DNA from: Paenibacillus ihbetae
GTDB lineage: Bacteria; Bacillota; Bacilli; Paenibacillales; Paenibacillaceae
Assembly: GCF_002741055.1 (NCBI RefSeq)
Contig: NZ_CP016809.1
Coordinates: 5,496,501-5,560,500, forward strand
Direction of reading: 5' to 3'
Length of the DNA stretch: 64,000 nucleotides
Shown here: positions 1 to 7,632 of the stretch, piece after piece
How the letters are laid out: every line of letters starts with the position of its first letter
How positions within the stretch are numbered: position 1 is the first letter of the stretch
Notes under the pieces: model-generated
Database searches by the model: none
The model's input: only the letters and a program-made list of their open reading frames with translations
What the model was told of the DNA's origin: nothing
Program-made: the position numbers and the translations under genes

Positions 1-569
1 TAGCAAAGTTTTTGTCATAGAGAACGTTAATGGTATTAATGTCCCATGAAGTTGGCGACTTATTTGGTCGACCGTCTATTAAAGCTCCAGAAGAAGTTTT
101 TTCAAATGTACTTGGAGTCATAACTGTTGGGTTACCAAAAGGAGCATGATCCAAACCAAGAGCATGACCAAATTCATGTGTTGCTATTCCCTCAATATTT
201 GCTGTCTTATAATGACTTTGTGTTGTGTAGTAAGTATTAACCCATGTCTTCATGGTGGAATAGTATCCAGTTATAATACTAAATGTCCAATCTGCCCGTC
301 CGTCCCATGTAACACTACTGTCATTTTTATTCCCAGCGGTAAAATTAGAATTAGTACCAGCTTGCAGAAAGATGTCAGTAGATAAGTTCCACTCATCTCT
401 AGCATTAGTCCAAATGTTTTTATAGAAATCATTAGATCCATTGTTTTGATATGTTATATTCCTACTTGACCAAGTATGTCCAGTTACAGGTGTCGCATAT
501 GTTGGAATACTGCTGAATAAAAATCCGATTATTCCGCCTAACACCAAAATCCTTTTGATTTTTTTTCAT
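1..569 (-). CDS. Matrixin-type secreted zinc metalloprotease, 3' end outside window, frameshifted after start codon
   Basis: Reading the minus strand gives a protein with the zinc-binding signature HEFGHALGLDH (HExxHxxGxxH), followed by PTVMTP, which fits the Met-turn, and DINTINVLY, the usual end of the matrixin fold. This is the M10/matrixin-like peptidase pattern. A signal peptide (IKRILVLGGIIGFLFSS...PTYA) precedes it, so the product should be exported and degrade extracellular protein. The ATG at 569-567 has a good ribosome binding site (GGAGGG), but the run of eight A that follows puts it one base out of frame with the rest; seven A would give MKKIKRIL and an open frame. The frame is otherwise open to the window edge and probably ends just beyond it. 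It could be a true pseudogene, a slippage-controlled gene, or a sequencing error in a homopolymer. The family call is firm; the functional state is not. Confidence 0.75.
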
Positions 570-604
570 ATGATCCCTCCATTGGTTATAATTTCCATAT
601 TATG

Positions 605-634
605 AGTATAAAGGTGACAAGATAGATTTGTCAA
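605..634 (-). promoter_or_regulatory. Sigma-A-type promoter of the matrixin gene with overlapping palindrome
   Basis: On the minus strand, TTGACA (634-629) and TATACT (610-605) are separated by 18 bp and lie about 35 bp upstream of the protease start. A perfect inverted repeat, TGACAA-N7-TTGTCA (615-633), overlaps the -35 box and spacer and could be an operator. The promoter match is direct; the operator is inference. Confidence 0.6.
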
Positions 635-768
635 CTATTAATATTTTTGGTTTTATTACTTTTTCTATAAACGACGATTTACCTAATAAAGAGGTCTTAG
701 CATATTCAGCGTAGGAGATACAGAGGAAATAGTTCTTATAACTAAACAACGAATGATGATATATATAA

Positions 769-849
769 GCACTTAATAGTCTTAAAGCTTTGAAACAAAT
801 TAATGAGTTCTATCACATGCATATTATCTCAAGAGAAGTTGGAGGATAA
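769..849 (+). pseudogene. Possible 3' scrap of a decayed gene
   Basis: Twenty-six sense codons without a start read ...LKALKQINEFYHMHIIS... and end at TAA 847-849. The last codons overlap a ribosome-binding-site-like GGAGGA placed just before an ATG at 853, which itself stops after four codons. This looks like the junction between two formerly adjacent genes that have since decayed. No family was recognised, and chance is possible in such a short stretch. Confidence 0.2.
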
Positions 850-954
850 AAAATGAGTTTTGCTTAACAGAGTGCAGGTGTAGTACGGGTATTCCGTCTA
901 GAAATGCTCGATTTATTCTTTTTTACTTCAATTATGCTTTAAAGAAAATATTAA

Positions 955-1104
955 TTATATACTAGAATTGTAAGCACGATACAAAACAATAACGAGTGAC
1001 GTCTGCATTTCACCTTTAGTTGTATTCACAGCTGGATTGCTATTATGATCTTCAAGTTTTGTTTAAGTATCATTTACTTCTTTAGTATTAGAATTAATAT
1101 CCAT
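955..1104 (-). pseudogene. Short gene remnant with an in-frame stop
   Basis: From ATG (1104) the minus strand reads MDINSNTKEVNDT, then TAA, then continues open as TKLEDHNSNPAVNTTKGEM and on through TSLVIVLYRAYNSSI to TAA at 955-957. The TAA could be a decayed CAA. The LVIVLYRAYN stretch is reminiscent of the first helix of MarR-type regulators, but the match is too short to assign. No ribosome binding site is visible. It is most likely a fragment. Confidence 0.25.
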
Positions 1105-1343
1105 CATTTGTATATTTTATCAAGACACAACACGTCTTTTAACTTTTAGAGGGGCGTTGTTTTTAGCAATGAATGAGGTATAGTTTGGAGCCATAGTGTG
1201 ATCATTTTGAAGGATTGTAATAATTCGATGAAGCTTTTTTTTTCGAGGTCAGTGTAAAATTTTCACGATTAAAAAGAATGTACATTCCTCTTTTGCTGCA
1301 CTGTTTTTTTATATTAGAATGTGCATGTGAAGCGAAATCAAAT

Positions 1344-1387
1344 AATAAGGAAAGTCACTTTCTGCTAAGAAAGTGACTTTCCTTATT
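1344..1387. repeat. Perfect inverted repeat, 20-bp arms with 4-base loop
   Basis: The arms at 1344-1363 and 1368-1387 are exact reverse complements (beginning AATAAGGAAAG and ending CTTTCCTTATT) around the loop GCTA. In RNA this forms a long stable hairpin in either direction. There is no clear U-tract directly after it on the plus strand, so it is not a textbook terminator. It could be a bidirectional terminator of lost genes or an insertion target, since some bacterial group II introns insert next to terminator hairpins. Confidence 0.6.
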
Positions 1388-1559
1388 ACGTCAATCATGG
1401 GGGGCATTTCTAGTTGAGAGTTCCGAGGAAGGGGATTGCTTGCAACTATCGATAACACTCTAGCGGATTAGGAACCCGAAAACAGCGAGATCATTAGAAA
1501 TCAAGTACATCTTCTATAAACTCCGTTGGTTATTGGTAGACAGATGACGCTCTGAGCTT

Positions 1560-1909
1560 TGAATCGCCTACAATCAGAGCCAAAACCAAGGAGCTCCTAC
1601 CTGTGTAGTGATAGGCGTAACCGTAGCAAATCTATAAGACGTTGAAAATCGGACTTCGTTTTAGTACATAGAGCCCCCTTGACTGCTGAACAACGGGTTG
1701 AATCCCCAAACCATGAATCGGGATGCTGTTGCTTTGAATCCCGATCATCATGGACCGCTTGCTTTGCAGGTACTACTATACGGAATAAGGGGAGTGACAC
1801 GATTTTTGCGACATTTCTCATTGTATAGTTACGTCTTCAGGCTGGATGTTAACTCGTATGTACGGTTGTATGAGAGGCCGGGGGGGAATCGCCCCTTCTA
1901 CTCGATACA
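1560..1909 (+). mobile_element. Probable degenerate, ORF-less group II intron 3' part
   Basis: The stretch 1860-1906 reads TATGTACGGTTGTATGAGAGG, a G-rich/C-rich hairpin, then CTACTCGAT. This resembles the 3' half of domain V (GUACGGUU) followed by domain VI with a bulged adenosine (CUACUC) in bacterial group II introns. Upstream bases from about 1560 are also rich in short stems and carry no credible protein gene. No reverse transcriptase/maturase reading frame exists in the region. The 5' boundary is not clear (it could begin near 1430), and the first half of domain V does not match well, so the element is probably decayed. A covariance-model search would settle it. Confidence 0.4.
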
Positions 1910-2121
1910 CAAATGATATAAACGATCATCAATAAAATTATTCAGATTGGCGTTGCTATGGGTTGATTTATTTTAGATAGTACAGCTATCTTGCCGGCCA
2001 CTGCTGTTGCCTGACCTTCACGTGCTCAGCAAGTCCGGTCGACTCGTCGGTTGTTTCCTCAGCCAAATCGATGCCGTTACGGGATATAATTCGCCAAGCT
2101 TTAATTGGTTGTCATACACCC

Positions 2122-3729
2122 TCAGCCCGGCTCCTCCGTAACGATGTACTGCCGATCCAGCTGGCGGTATTGAATGGCTTCGGCAACATGGCGGCTCTGG
2201 ATGTCGGCGGAAGCCTCCAGATCCGCAATCGTCCGTGCCAGCTTCAATATCCGGTCATATGCCCGCATGCTGAGCCCCAGGGAATCGAGCGTCACCTGCA
2301 GCAGCTCCGCTGAAGCTTTATCGAGTGCAGCGTGGGTTCTTAAATAGCTGCCGAACAATTCGCTGTTCCAGCGGATCGGAAGGCGGCGGTATCGCTCCAG
2401 CTGAATGGTCTGGGCGGCATAAACCTGGTCGCGCATCGCCTTCGAGGACAGCGGCGGCGTGCTTCCCGGCCATTCTTTGGGCCTTGGCACGTCAACCTGC
2501 AGATCGATCCGGTCCATTAAGGGGCCGGATATCCGCGCGCGGTATTGGGCGATCCTCGCCACGCTGCAGGTGCATTGCTGTGCCGGATGGTCGCTGCCGT
2601 AATAGCCGCACGGACACGGATTCATCGAGCAAGCGAGCATAAAATGCGCGGGAAAGGTAAATACGGCCCGTGCCCGGCTGATCGTCACCTCCCGATCCTC
2701 GAGCGGCTGGCGGAGAACCTCCAGCACATGCCGGGAGAACTCGGGCAGCTCATCGAGGAACAGAATGCCTTTGTGGGCAAGACTGACCTCGCCGGGCTTT
2801 GGGATCGTTCCGCCTCCGATAAGCCCGGCGGCGGATATCGTATGATGGGGAGAGCGAAACGGTCGCTTCGTCATGAGGCCCTCAGTCTTCTTCAGCTTAC
2901 CGGCAGCGCTGAAAATTTTCGTAGTCGTCAGGGCTTCCTCCTCCGCTAACGGAGGAAGGATGGTTGGCAGCCGCTTCATAAGCATTGTCTTTCCCGTGCC
3001 GGGCGGCCCGATCAGCATAATATTGTGCATGCCTGCCGCCGCGATGGTGAGCGCCCGCTTGATATGCTGGTGGCCGAGCACATCCTTGTAATCCTCCAGC
3101 GGCTCCTCCCGGCTCCGGTCAGCCGCCTCGTTCGAGTGTTCTAAGCGCCCGGTATACCGGAGCCGCGAGAGCGAAACGGCTGCGATCGGGAGCTTCGAAG
3201 CGCGGGAAGGGCTTGACCGCATTGGCCCATCATCCCCGGCGAGCTCCTTCAAATGCGGCAAGCCGTACACCTCGATGCCGCCGATTAAGGAGGCTTCTTG
3301 CACGTTCTCCATCGGTAAGAGAACGCCGCGGAAGCCGTCCCGCTTCGCCTGCTCTACCATCGGCAGCACGCCGGTTACGGGTCTAAGCGCTCCGTCCAGC
3401 GCCAGCTCGCCGATGATTAAGAGCGAGGCGGCATCCTTGAACTCCAGCTGTTCACTAGTGATTAATATGCCGAGGGCGACAGCCAGGTCAAAGGAGGAGC
3501 CTTCTTTACGAAGATCAGCCGGAGCGAGATTAATCGTGATCCGCTTCAAAGGATATTCGAACCCGCAGTTTTTGATCGCGGCCCGGACCCGTTCCACCGA
3601 TTCACGGATGGAGGAATCCGGAAGTCCGATAATGCTGGTTTGCGGAAGTCCGTTGGCCAGATCGACTTCCACCTGAATAACGACGCCGTCGATGCCGTGC
3701 AGGCAGGCGCTGTGCAGCTTTCCATACAT
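2122..3729 (-). CDS. comM: YifB/ComM family Mg-chelatase-like AAA ATPase
   Basis: This 535-residue protein has the family's three parts: an N-terminal Lon-protease-like S5 fold domain (MYGKLHSACLHGI...), a central AAA+ ATPase with Walker A GPPGTGKT at residues 241-248 and Walker B GILFLDE at 321-327, and a C-terminal Mg-chelatase-type domain. A cysteine pair group (PCPCG near 371-375, CTC near 386-388) is also present. In Gram-negative bacteria ComM is a hexameric helicase that drives branch migration during natural transformation; the role in Bacillota is inferred. I chose the ATG at 3729, which sits 8-9 bases after GTGAGGTG; an in-frame GTG at 3747 would lie inside that site. It is convergent with nothing close by and sits upstream of sucCD-dprA, as in related genomes, but separated from them by the sugar transporter cassette. 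Confidence 0.93.
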   Translation of the reverse strand: MYGKLHSACLHGIDGVVIQVEVDLANGLPQTSIIGLPDSSIRESVERVRAAIKNCGFEYPLKRITINLAPADLRKEGSSFDLAVALGILITSEQLEFKDAASLLIIGELALDGALRPVTGVLPMVEQAKRDGFRGVLLPMENVQEASLIGGIEVYGLPHLKELAGDDGPMRSSPSRASKLPIAAVSLSRLRYTGRLEHSNEAADRSREEPLEDYKDVLGHQHIKRALTIAAAGMHNIMLIGPPGTGKTMLMKRLPTILPPLAEEEALTTTKIFSAAGKLKKTEGLMTKRPFRSPHHTISAAGLIGGGTIPKPGEVSLAHKGILFLDELPEFSRHVLEVLRQPLEDREVTISRARAVFTFPAHFMLACSMNPCPCGYYGSDHPAQQCTCSVARIAQYRARISGPLMDRIDLQVDVPRPKEWPGSTPPLSSKAMRDQVYAAQTIQLERYRRLPIRWNSELFGSYLRTHAALDKASAELLQVTLDSLGLSMRAYDRILKLARTIADLEASADIQSRHVAEAIQYRQLDRQYIVTEEPG

Positions 3730-3735
3730 AAATAA

Positions 3736-3807
3736 GAAGCACCTCACTTTCGCGTATTAGGTAAATGATAATGTGCGGTCATCATGTACACACGAAAAGG
3801 GTGCTTC
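3736..3807 (-). promoter_or_regulatory. 5' leader hairpin masking the comM ribosome binding site
   Basis: On the minus strand, GAAGCACC (3807-3800) is the exact complement of GGTGCTTC (3743-3736), which contains the AGGTG of the comM ribosome binding site. Pairing can extend inward through CTTTTCG and CGAAAG with one bulged base. The loop is about 40 nt. A leader reading frame of 22 residues (ATG at 3812, TGA at 3746-3744) runs through the loop and stops at the ribosome binding site, but has no ribosome binding site of its own. The sequence complementarity is direct; translational control is inference. Confidence 0.5.
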
Positions 3808-3836
3808 CTCATTTTCGTCAATCGAGTATAGTCCGT

Positions 3837-3865
3837 ATTGTAAAAGTTTACCTGGCACATGTCAA
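3837..3865 (-). promoter_or_regulatory. Sigma-A promoter of comM
   Basis: On the minus strand, TTGACA (3865-3860) is followed after exactly 17 bp by TACAAT (3842-3837). Transcription should start near 3830, giving a leader of about 100 nt that includes both arms of the hairpin over the ribosome binding site. Apart from this promoter and the leader, the 396-bp gap 3730-4125 holds no gene that I can support. Confidence 0.7.
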
Positions 3866-4125
3866 TTCAGAAGCTCCTCGATGAAGGCGGATTGGTCTAA
3901 AGAATCCAGTCGTGAAGCGGGCTGCCGACGATGAGTTGACCGGATTTCAGATCATTGCCACTTTTTCAGAATCGCAGGTTCGGGCAACAAGAGGAAAGAA
4001 TGTAAGTAGCCAGAATAGAGAAACAGCGGATAGAATCAAGCTCGTAAACGAACGCCCCAAGCTGCAAGCTGAAATGGTGGCGGGGGCGAGCGTGGCAGAT
4101 CATATGAAATGAAGGAGAGGGTTAC

Positions 4126-5658
4126 ATGAAATTTTGGAACCGGAAATGGGGGAGGGTCGCACTCGCCGCGGTACTGACCGGTGCATTGCTGAGCGGCTGC
4201 GCGAAAGGTGAAGCAGGAAAGGAGGGAAATGCAGGAGCGCTGGGGACGAAGGAGATTACGCTGGACATGATGACCTTCTCCCATACGAACTGGCCCTATA
4301 AAGAAAATTGGCCGATTTATCAATATTTGAAGGAAGCAACCGGCATTTCGTTTAAAGTTCAGCCTGTCATGAGCGATTATACAACGACGATGAATCTGGC
4401 GATTTCATCCGGCGAAATTCCCGATTTGATGATGGTCAACAGCCTGAACGCCGCGAATACCCATGGTGCCAGCGGAGCGTTCGTCGATTATTTCGAGCAT
4501 TTGGATAAGATGCCGAATTACAAGAAGTTTCTCGAGGATCACCCGGAGGTCAAGGCAGCGATCCTGTCTCCGGAGGGAAAAAACTATTTTATGCCGCTGT
4601 ATGGGCTCGAACAGCAGTCCAGGCGATCCTGGCTGTACCGGGATGATATTTTCAAAAAGCATGATTTGACCCCGCCTACGACCTATGACGAGCTCTATAC
4701 GGTTGCCAAAAAACTGAAAGAGCTGTATCCGGACAGCTTCCCGATCGCCGTGTTCAACGGTTTAAGCCCACTGGTCAACATGGCGCCGGCGTTTAATACG
4801 AGCAGCAGCTATTATTACGATTACGAGAAGGAAGAATGGCGCTACGGACCGACGGAGGACAATTATCGGATCATGGTCGAGTACATGAACAAGTTTTATA
4901 CCGAGGGCTTGATCGCACCGGATTTCATGGCGCATAAGCGCAAGCAGTTTAACGATCTGCTTCTTCAGAATAAAGCGTTTATCGCAAGCGATTATATCGG
5001 CATTATGGACGAGCTGCCGCTCATGCTGGGCGACAAGGCATCCGAATTCAGCCTCGATTACATGTTGCCGCCTGTCGGAACGCCGGACGGTAAATCCCAC
5101 AACGTGTTTGCAGGACTCCAGACCGACGGGTTCGCCGTAGCGGCCAATTCGAAGGAGCGGGATACGCTGCTGCAGTATTTGGATTTCCTGTACTCGCCGG
5201 AAGGAATCGAGCTGGCTACCTGGGGGAAAGAAGGGGAAACCTACACGACCCAGAACGGCGTCCGTAAGTTTAAAGACGACTACAAAGAATTCGGCGACTT
5301 GCGTACGAAGACGGGCATTGCCACCATCGGCGCCCATACGGTGCTGGATATGAGCGCATTTGAATCGATGTATTCACCCAAAATGCAGGCAGCGATGAAA
5401 ATCGCGCCGGAGCATGAAACGAAACCGCAGCCGAGGCTGGCCTATACCAATGAAGAGAATGAAGTGCTTAGCATGGTGGGAGAAACCGTCAAGAAGTACC
5501 ATGAAGAGCAAATAGCAAAATTTATTTTGGGACAGAAAAAGATGGACGAATGGGACGCCTACGTGGCCGAGGTGAACCGGCTGGGCGTGCAGCAAGTGCT
5601 GGATGTGCACAAGAGCGCTTACGAGCGGACGCAAAAATTCGTGAATGAAGGAAAATAA
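4126..5658 (+). CDS. Extracellular solute-binding lipoprotein of a carbohydrate ABC transporter (LplA-type)
   Basis: A 510-residue lipoprotein: positively charged start, hydrophobic stretch, and lipobox LSGC with the lipidated cysteine at residue 25. The mature part has the features of family-1 extracellular binding proteins (for example EITLDMMTFSHTNWPYKENW near the start of the mature protein), which capture oligosaccharides outside the membrane and hand them to the permease pair. The ATG follows GAAGGAGAGGG at good spacing. It is the first gene of a three-gene set with the two permeases downstream (151-bp gap, then 15 bp). No ATPase gene is present; such LplABC-type systems usually share a MsmX-type ATPase encoded elsewhere. 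The substrate cannot be read from sequence. Confidence 0.9.
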   Translation: MKFWNRKWGRVALAAVLTGALLSGCAKGEAGKEGNAGALGTKEITLDMMTFSHTNWPYKENWPIYQYLKEATGISFKVQPVMSDYTTTMNLAISSGEIPDLMMVNSLNAANTHGASGAFVDYFEHLDKMPNYKKFLEDHPEVKAAILSPEGKNYFMPLYGLEQQSRRSWLYRDDIFKKHDLTPPTTYDELYTVAKKLKELYPDSFPIAVFNGLSPLVNMAPAFNTSSSYYYDYEKEEWRYGPTEDNYRIMVEYMNKFYTEGLIAPDFMAHKRKQFNDLLLQNKAFIASDYIGIMDELPLMLGDKASEFSLDYMLPPVGTPDGKSHNVFAGLQTDGFAVAANSKERDTLLQYLDFLYSPEGIELATWGKEGETYTTQNGVRKFKDDYKEFGDLRTKTGIATIGAHTVLDMSAFESMYSPKMQAAMKIAPEHETKPQPRLAYTNEENEVLSMVGETVKKYHEEQIAKFILGQKKMDEWDAYVAEVNRLGVQQVLDVHKSAYERTQKFVNEGK

Positions 5659-5809
5659 CAAATCCTAAGTTTTGGATCGACTTGGGTAGCTTCCACTGGG
5701 CCGGCGTTCCGGCTGTGCGTTTGAGGCGCTATCGGTATCCTCCCGGTCCATGGAATCCATGCTTTCCAAGCTCAACTTAGCTAGATCAAGCGTGACGAAG
5801 GAGGATTTC

Positions 5810-6733
5810 ATGTTGCAAGCATCCCGCCGCCCGGGCTTTCTGCGCAAAGTGAAACGGGATAAATATTTGCTGTTATTGCTGCTCCCATGCGTTCTGTATT
5901 ACGTCATTTTTAAATACGTTCCCATCTTCGGCGTCTCGATCGCCTTCATGGATTACAATTTGTTCAAGGGCATCACCGAGAGCGATTGGGTCGGCTTCAA
6001 GTATTTCAGTATGTTCTTTCATACCCCCGACTTTTGGCCCGTGCTGAGAAACACGTTCCTGCTCGGGTTCTATAAGCTGTTATTCGGGTTTCCGGCACCG
6101 ATTATTTTGGCCCTGCTGATCAATGAGGTACGAAGATCCTTCATGAAGCGGTTCGTCCAGACCGTCAGCTATCTTCCCCATTTCATATCCAATGTGGTGG
6201 TGGCGGGTATCGCGGTCATGTTCCTGTCGCCTACCGGAGGGATGGTGAACCAGCTTCTGAGCGCCTTGGGTCTTGAACGCATTAATTTTCTGGTGGAGGC
6301 CTCCTGGTTCAGAACCATCTATGTAACGACGGACGTGTGGCAGCATATCGGCTGGGGGACCATTATTTATTTGGCGGCCTTGACGGCGATTGATCCGCAA
6401 TTATACGAAGCCGCACGCATGGACGGGGCGAATCGCTGGAAGCAGACGCTGAACATAACGCTTCCCGGAATCGCACCGGCGATCGTCATCATTCTGATTC
6501 TGGATATCGGAAAAATTCTCGAGATCGGCTTTGAAAAAGTATATTTGCTTGCAACCCCGGCCACGTATGAAACCGCTGACATCATTTCCACCTATGTCTA
6601 TCGCGTCGGTTTGACCCAAGGCAATTACAGTTACGCCACGGCAATTGATCTGTTTACCGGAATCATCAGCTTTATCTTCATCATTGCAGCCAACGGGTTC
6701 AGCCGCAGGGTCAGCGGCAGCAGCATCTGGTAG
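5810..6733 (+). CDS. ABC transporter permease, LplB-type
   Basis: A 307-residue integral membrane protein with about six transmembrane segments. Its cytoplasmic coupling loop EAARMDGANRWKQTLNITLP is the EAA motif of binding-protein-dependent permeases, which docks onto the ATPase. The N-terminal hydrophobic run LLLLLLPCVLYYVIF and the FGVSIAFMDYN stretch are typical of the LplB/YtcO permease group in Paenibacillus sugar transporters. I placed the start at the ATG 5810, which follows AAGGAGG at 5798-5804; an in-frame ATG at 5750 has no ribosome binding site. It pairs with the next gene, 15 bp downstream, as the two-subunit channel. Confidence 0.9.
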   Translation: MLQASRRPGFLRKVKRDKYLLLLLLPCVLYYVIFKYVPIFGVSIAFMDYNLFKGITESDWVGFKYFSMFFHTPDFWPVLRNTFLLGFYKLLFGFPAPIILALLINEVRRSFMKRFVQTVSYLPHFISNVVVAGIAVMFLSPTGGMVNQLLSALGLERINFLVEASWFRTIYVTTDVWQHIGWGTIIYLAALTAIDPQLYEAARMDGANRWKQTLNITLPGIAPAIVIILILDIGKILEIGFEKVYLLATPATYETADIISTYVYRVGLTQGNYSYATAIDLFTGIISFIFIIAANGFSRRVSGSSIW

Positions 6734-6748
6734 AGGGAGGAATGGAAT

Positions 6749-7612
6749 GTGAAATGGAAGTGGAACTGGTTCGATGTCTTAAACGCATTGATTTTGCTCG
6801 GCGTAGTAACCGCATGTCTGTATCCGTTCATTTATATGCTGGCCGTCTCGCTCAGCGATTCGGCAGCGATTGCGTCAGGCACCGTATGGCTGTGGCCAAA
6901 AGGCTTTAATTTGGATATGTACCGGTATGTATTTGAAGATGGAAGGGTACTGAAGGGTTACCAAAATACCTTCATCTATGTCGTGCTGGGAACCGCGATT
7001 TCCCTGATGGTAACCGCGCTCGGCGCATACTCATTGTCCAAGACCAAAATGGTTATGGGCAAGCCGATTCTTATGATGATCGTGTTCACGATGTTTTTTA
7101 ACGGCGGAATGATCCCGACGTTTCTTGTGGTCAAAGAGCTCGGCTTTGTCAATACGGTGTGGGGCATGGTTCTGCCAGGGGCCGTCGGCACCTGGAACCT
7201 GCTGATCATGAGAACCTTCTTCATGGGAATGCCGCAAGAGCTGGAGGAGTCGGGCAAAATCGACGGCTTATCCGAGGTCGGTATTTTCTTCCGGATCGTG
7301 CTGCCGCTTTCCAAGCCGGTGCTGGCGACGATCGGATTGTATTACGCCGTCGGCATGTGGAATAATTTTATGGGCCCGCTGCTTTATCTGCGGGATGCCG
7401 ATATGCAGCCGCTTCAGGTCATCTTGAGAAACATCGTGCTATCCGGGCAATTCACGGGAACCGACGGCCCGGTGGTCGGCGATATCGTCGTCGTTGAGGA
7501 TGGTCTGAAATTTGCCACCATCATGGTGTCCACCGTGCCGATCCTGCTGGTATACCCGTTCATCCAGAAATATTTCGTAAAAGGAGCGTTGATCGGCTCC
7601 GTTAAAGGTTAA
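6749..7612 (+). CDS. Carbohydrate ABC transporter permease, YtcP/MalG-type
   Basis: A 287-residue membrane protein with about six hydrophobic segments and the coupling loop EESGKIDGLSEVGIFFRIVL, where the canonical EAA is EES. The C-terminus LLVYPFIQKYFVKGALIGSVKG is the hallmark ending of MalG-type sugar permeases. The GTG start at 6749 follows GAGGGAGGA. It is the last gene of the transporter operon and faces the regulator gene with only 20 bp between the stops. That gap contains the small GC hairpin CGGCCG-GCA-CGGCCG (7614-7628), without a U-tract. Confidence 0.9.
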   Translation: MKWKWNWFDVLNALILLGVVTACLYPFIYMLAVSLSDSAAIASGTVWLWPKGFNLDMYRYVFEDGRVLKGYQNTFIYVVLGTAISLMVTALGAYSLSKTKMVMGKPILMMIVFTMFFNGGMIPTFLVVKELGFVNTVWGMVLPGAVGTWNLLIMRTFFMGMPQELEESGKIDGLSEVGIFFRIVLPLSKPVLATIGLYYAVGMWNNFMGPLLYLRDADMQPLQVILRNIVLSGQFTGTDGPVVGDIVVVEDGLKFATIMVSTVPILLVYPFIQKYFVKGALIGSVKG

Positions 7613-7632
7613 ACGGCCGGCACGGCCGCCTG

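Noticed and set aside
146..385. Plus-strand frame of 79 codons
   Set aside because: It lies opposite the matrixin gene, which has a clear family signature and promoter on the minus strand.
1597..1916. Frames of about 72-74 codons on both strands
   Set aside because: They overlap the intron-like structured region, have no ribosome binding site and no family resemblance.
3912..4112. 66-codon frame before the binding-protein gene
   Set aside because: GTG start without a ribosome binding site, polar low-information product, no family; probably chance.
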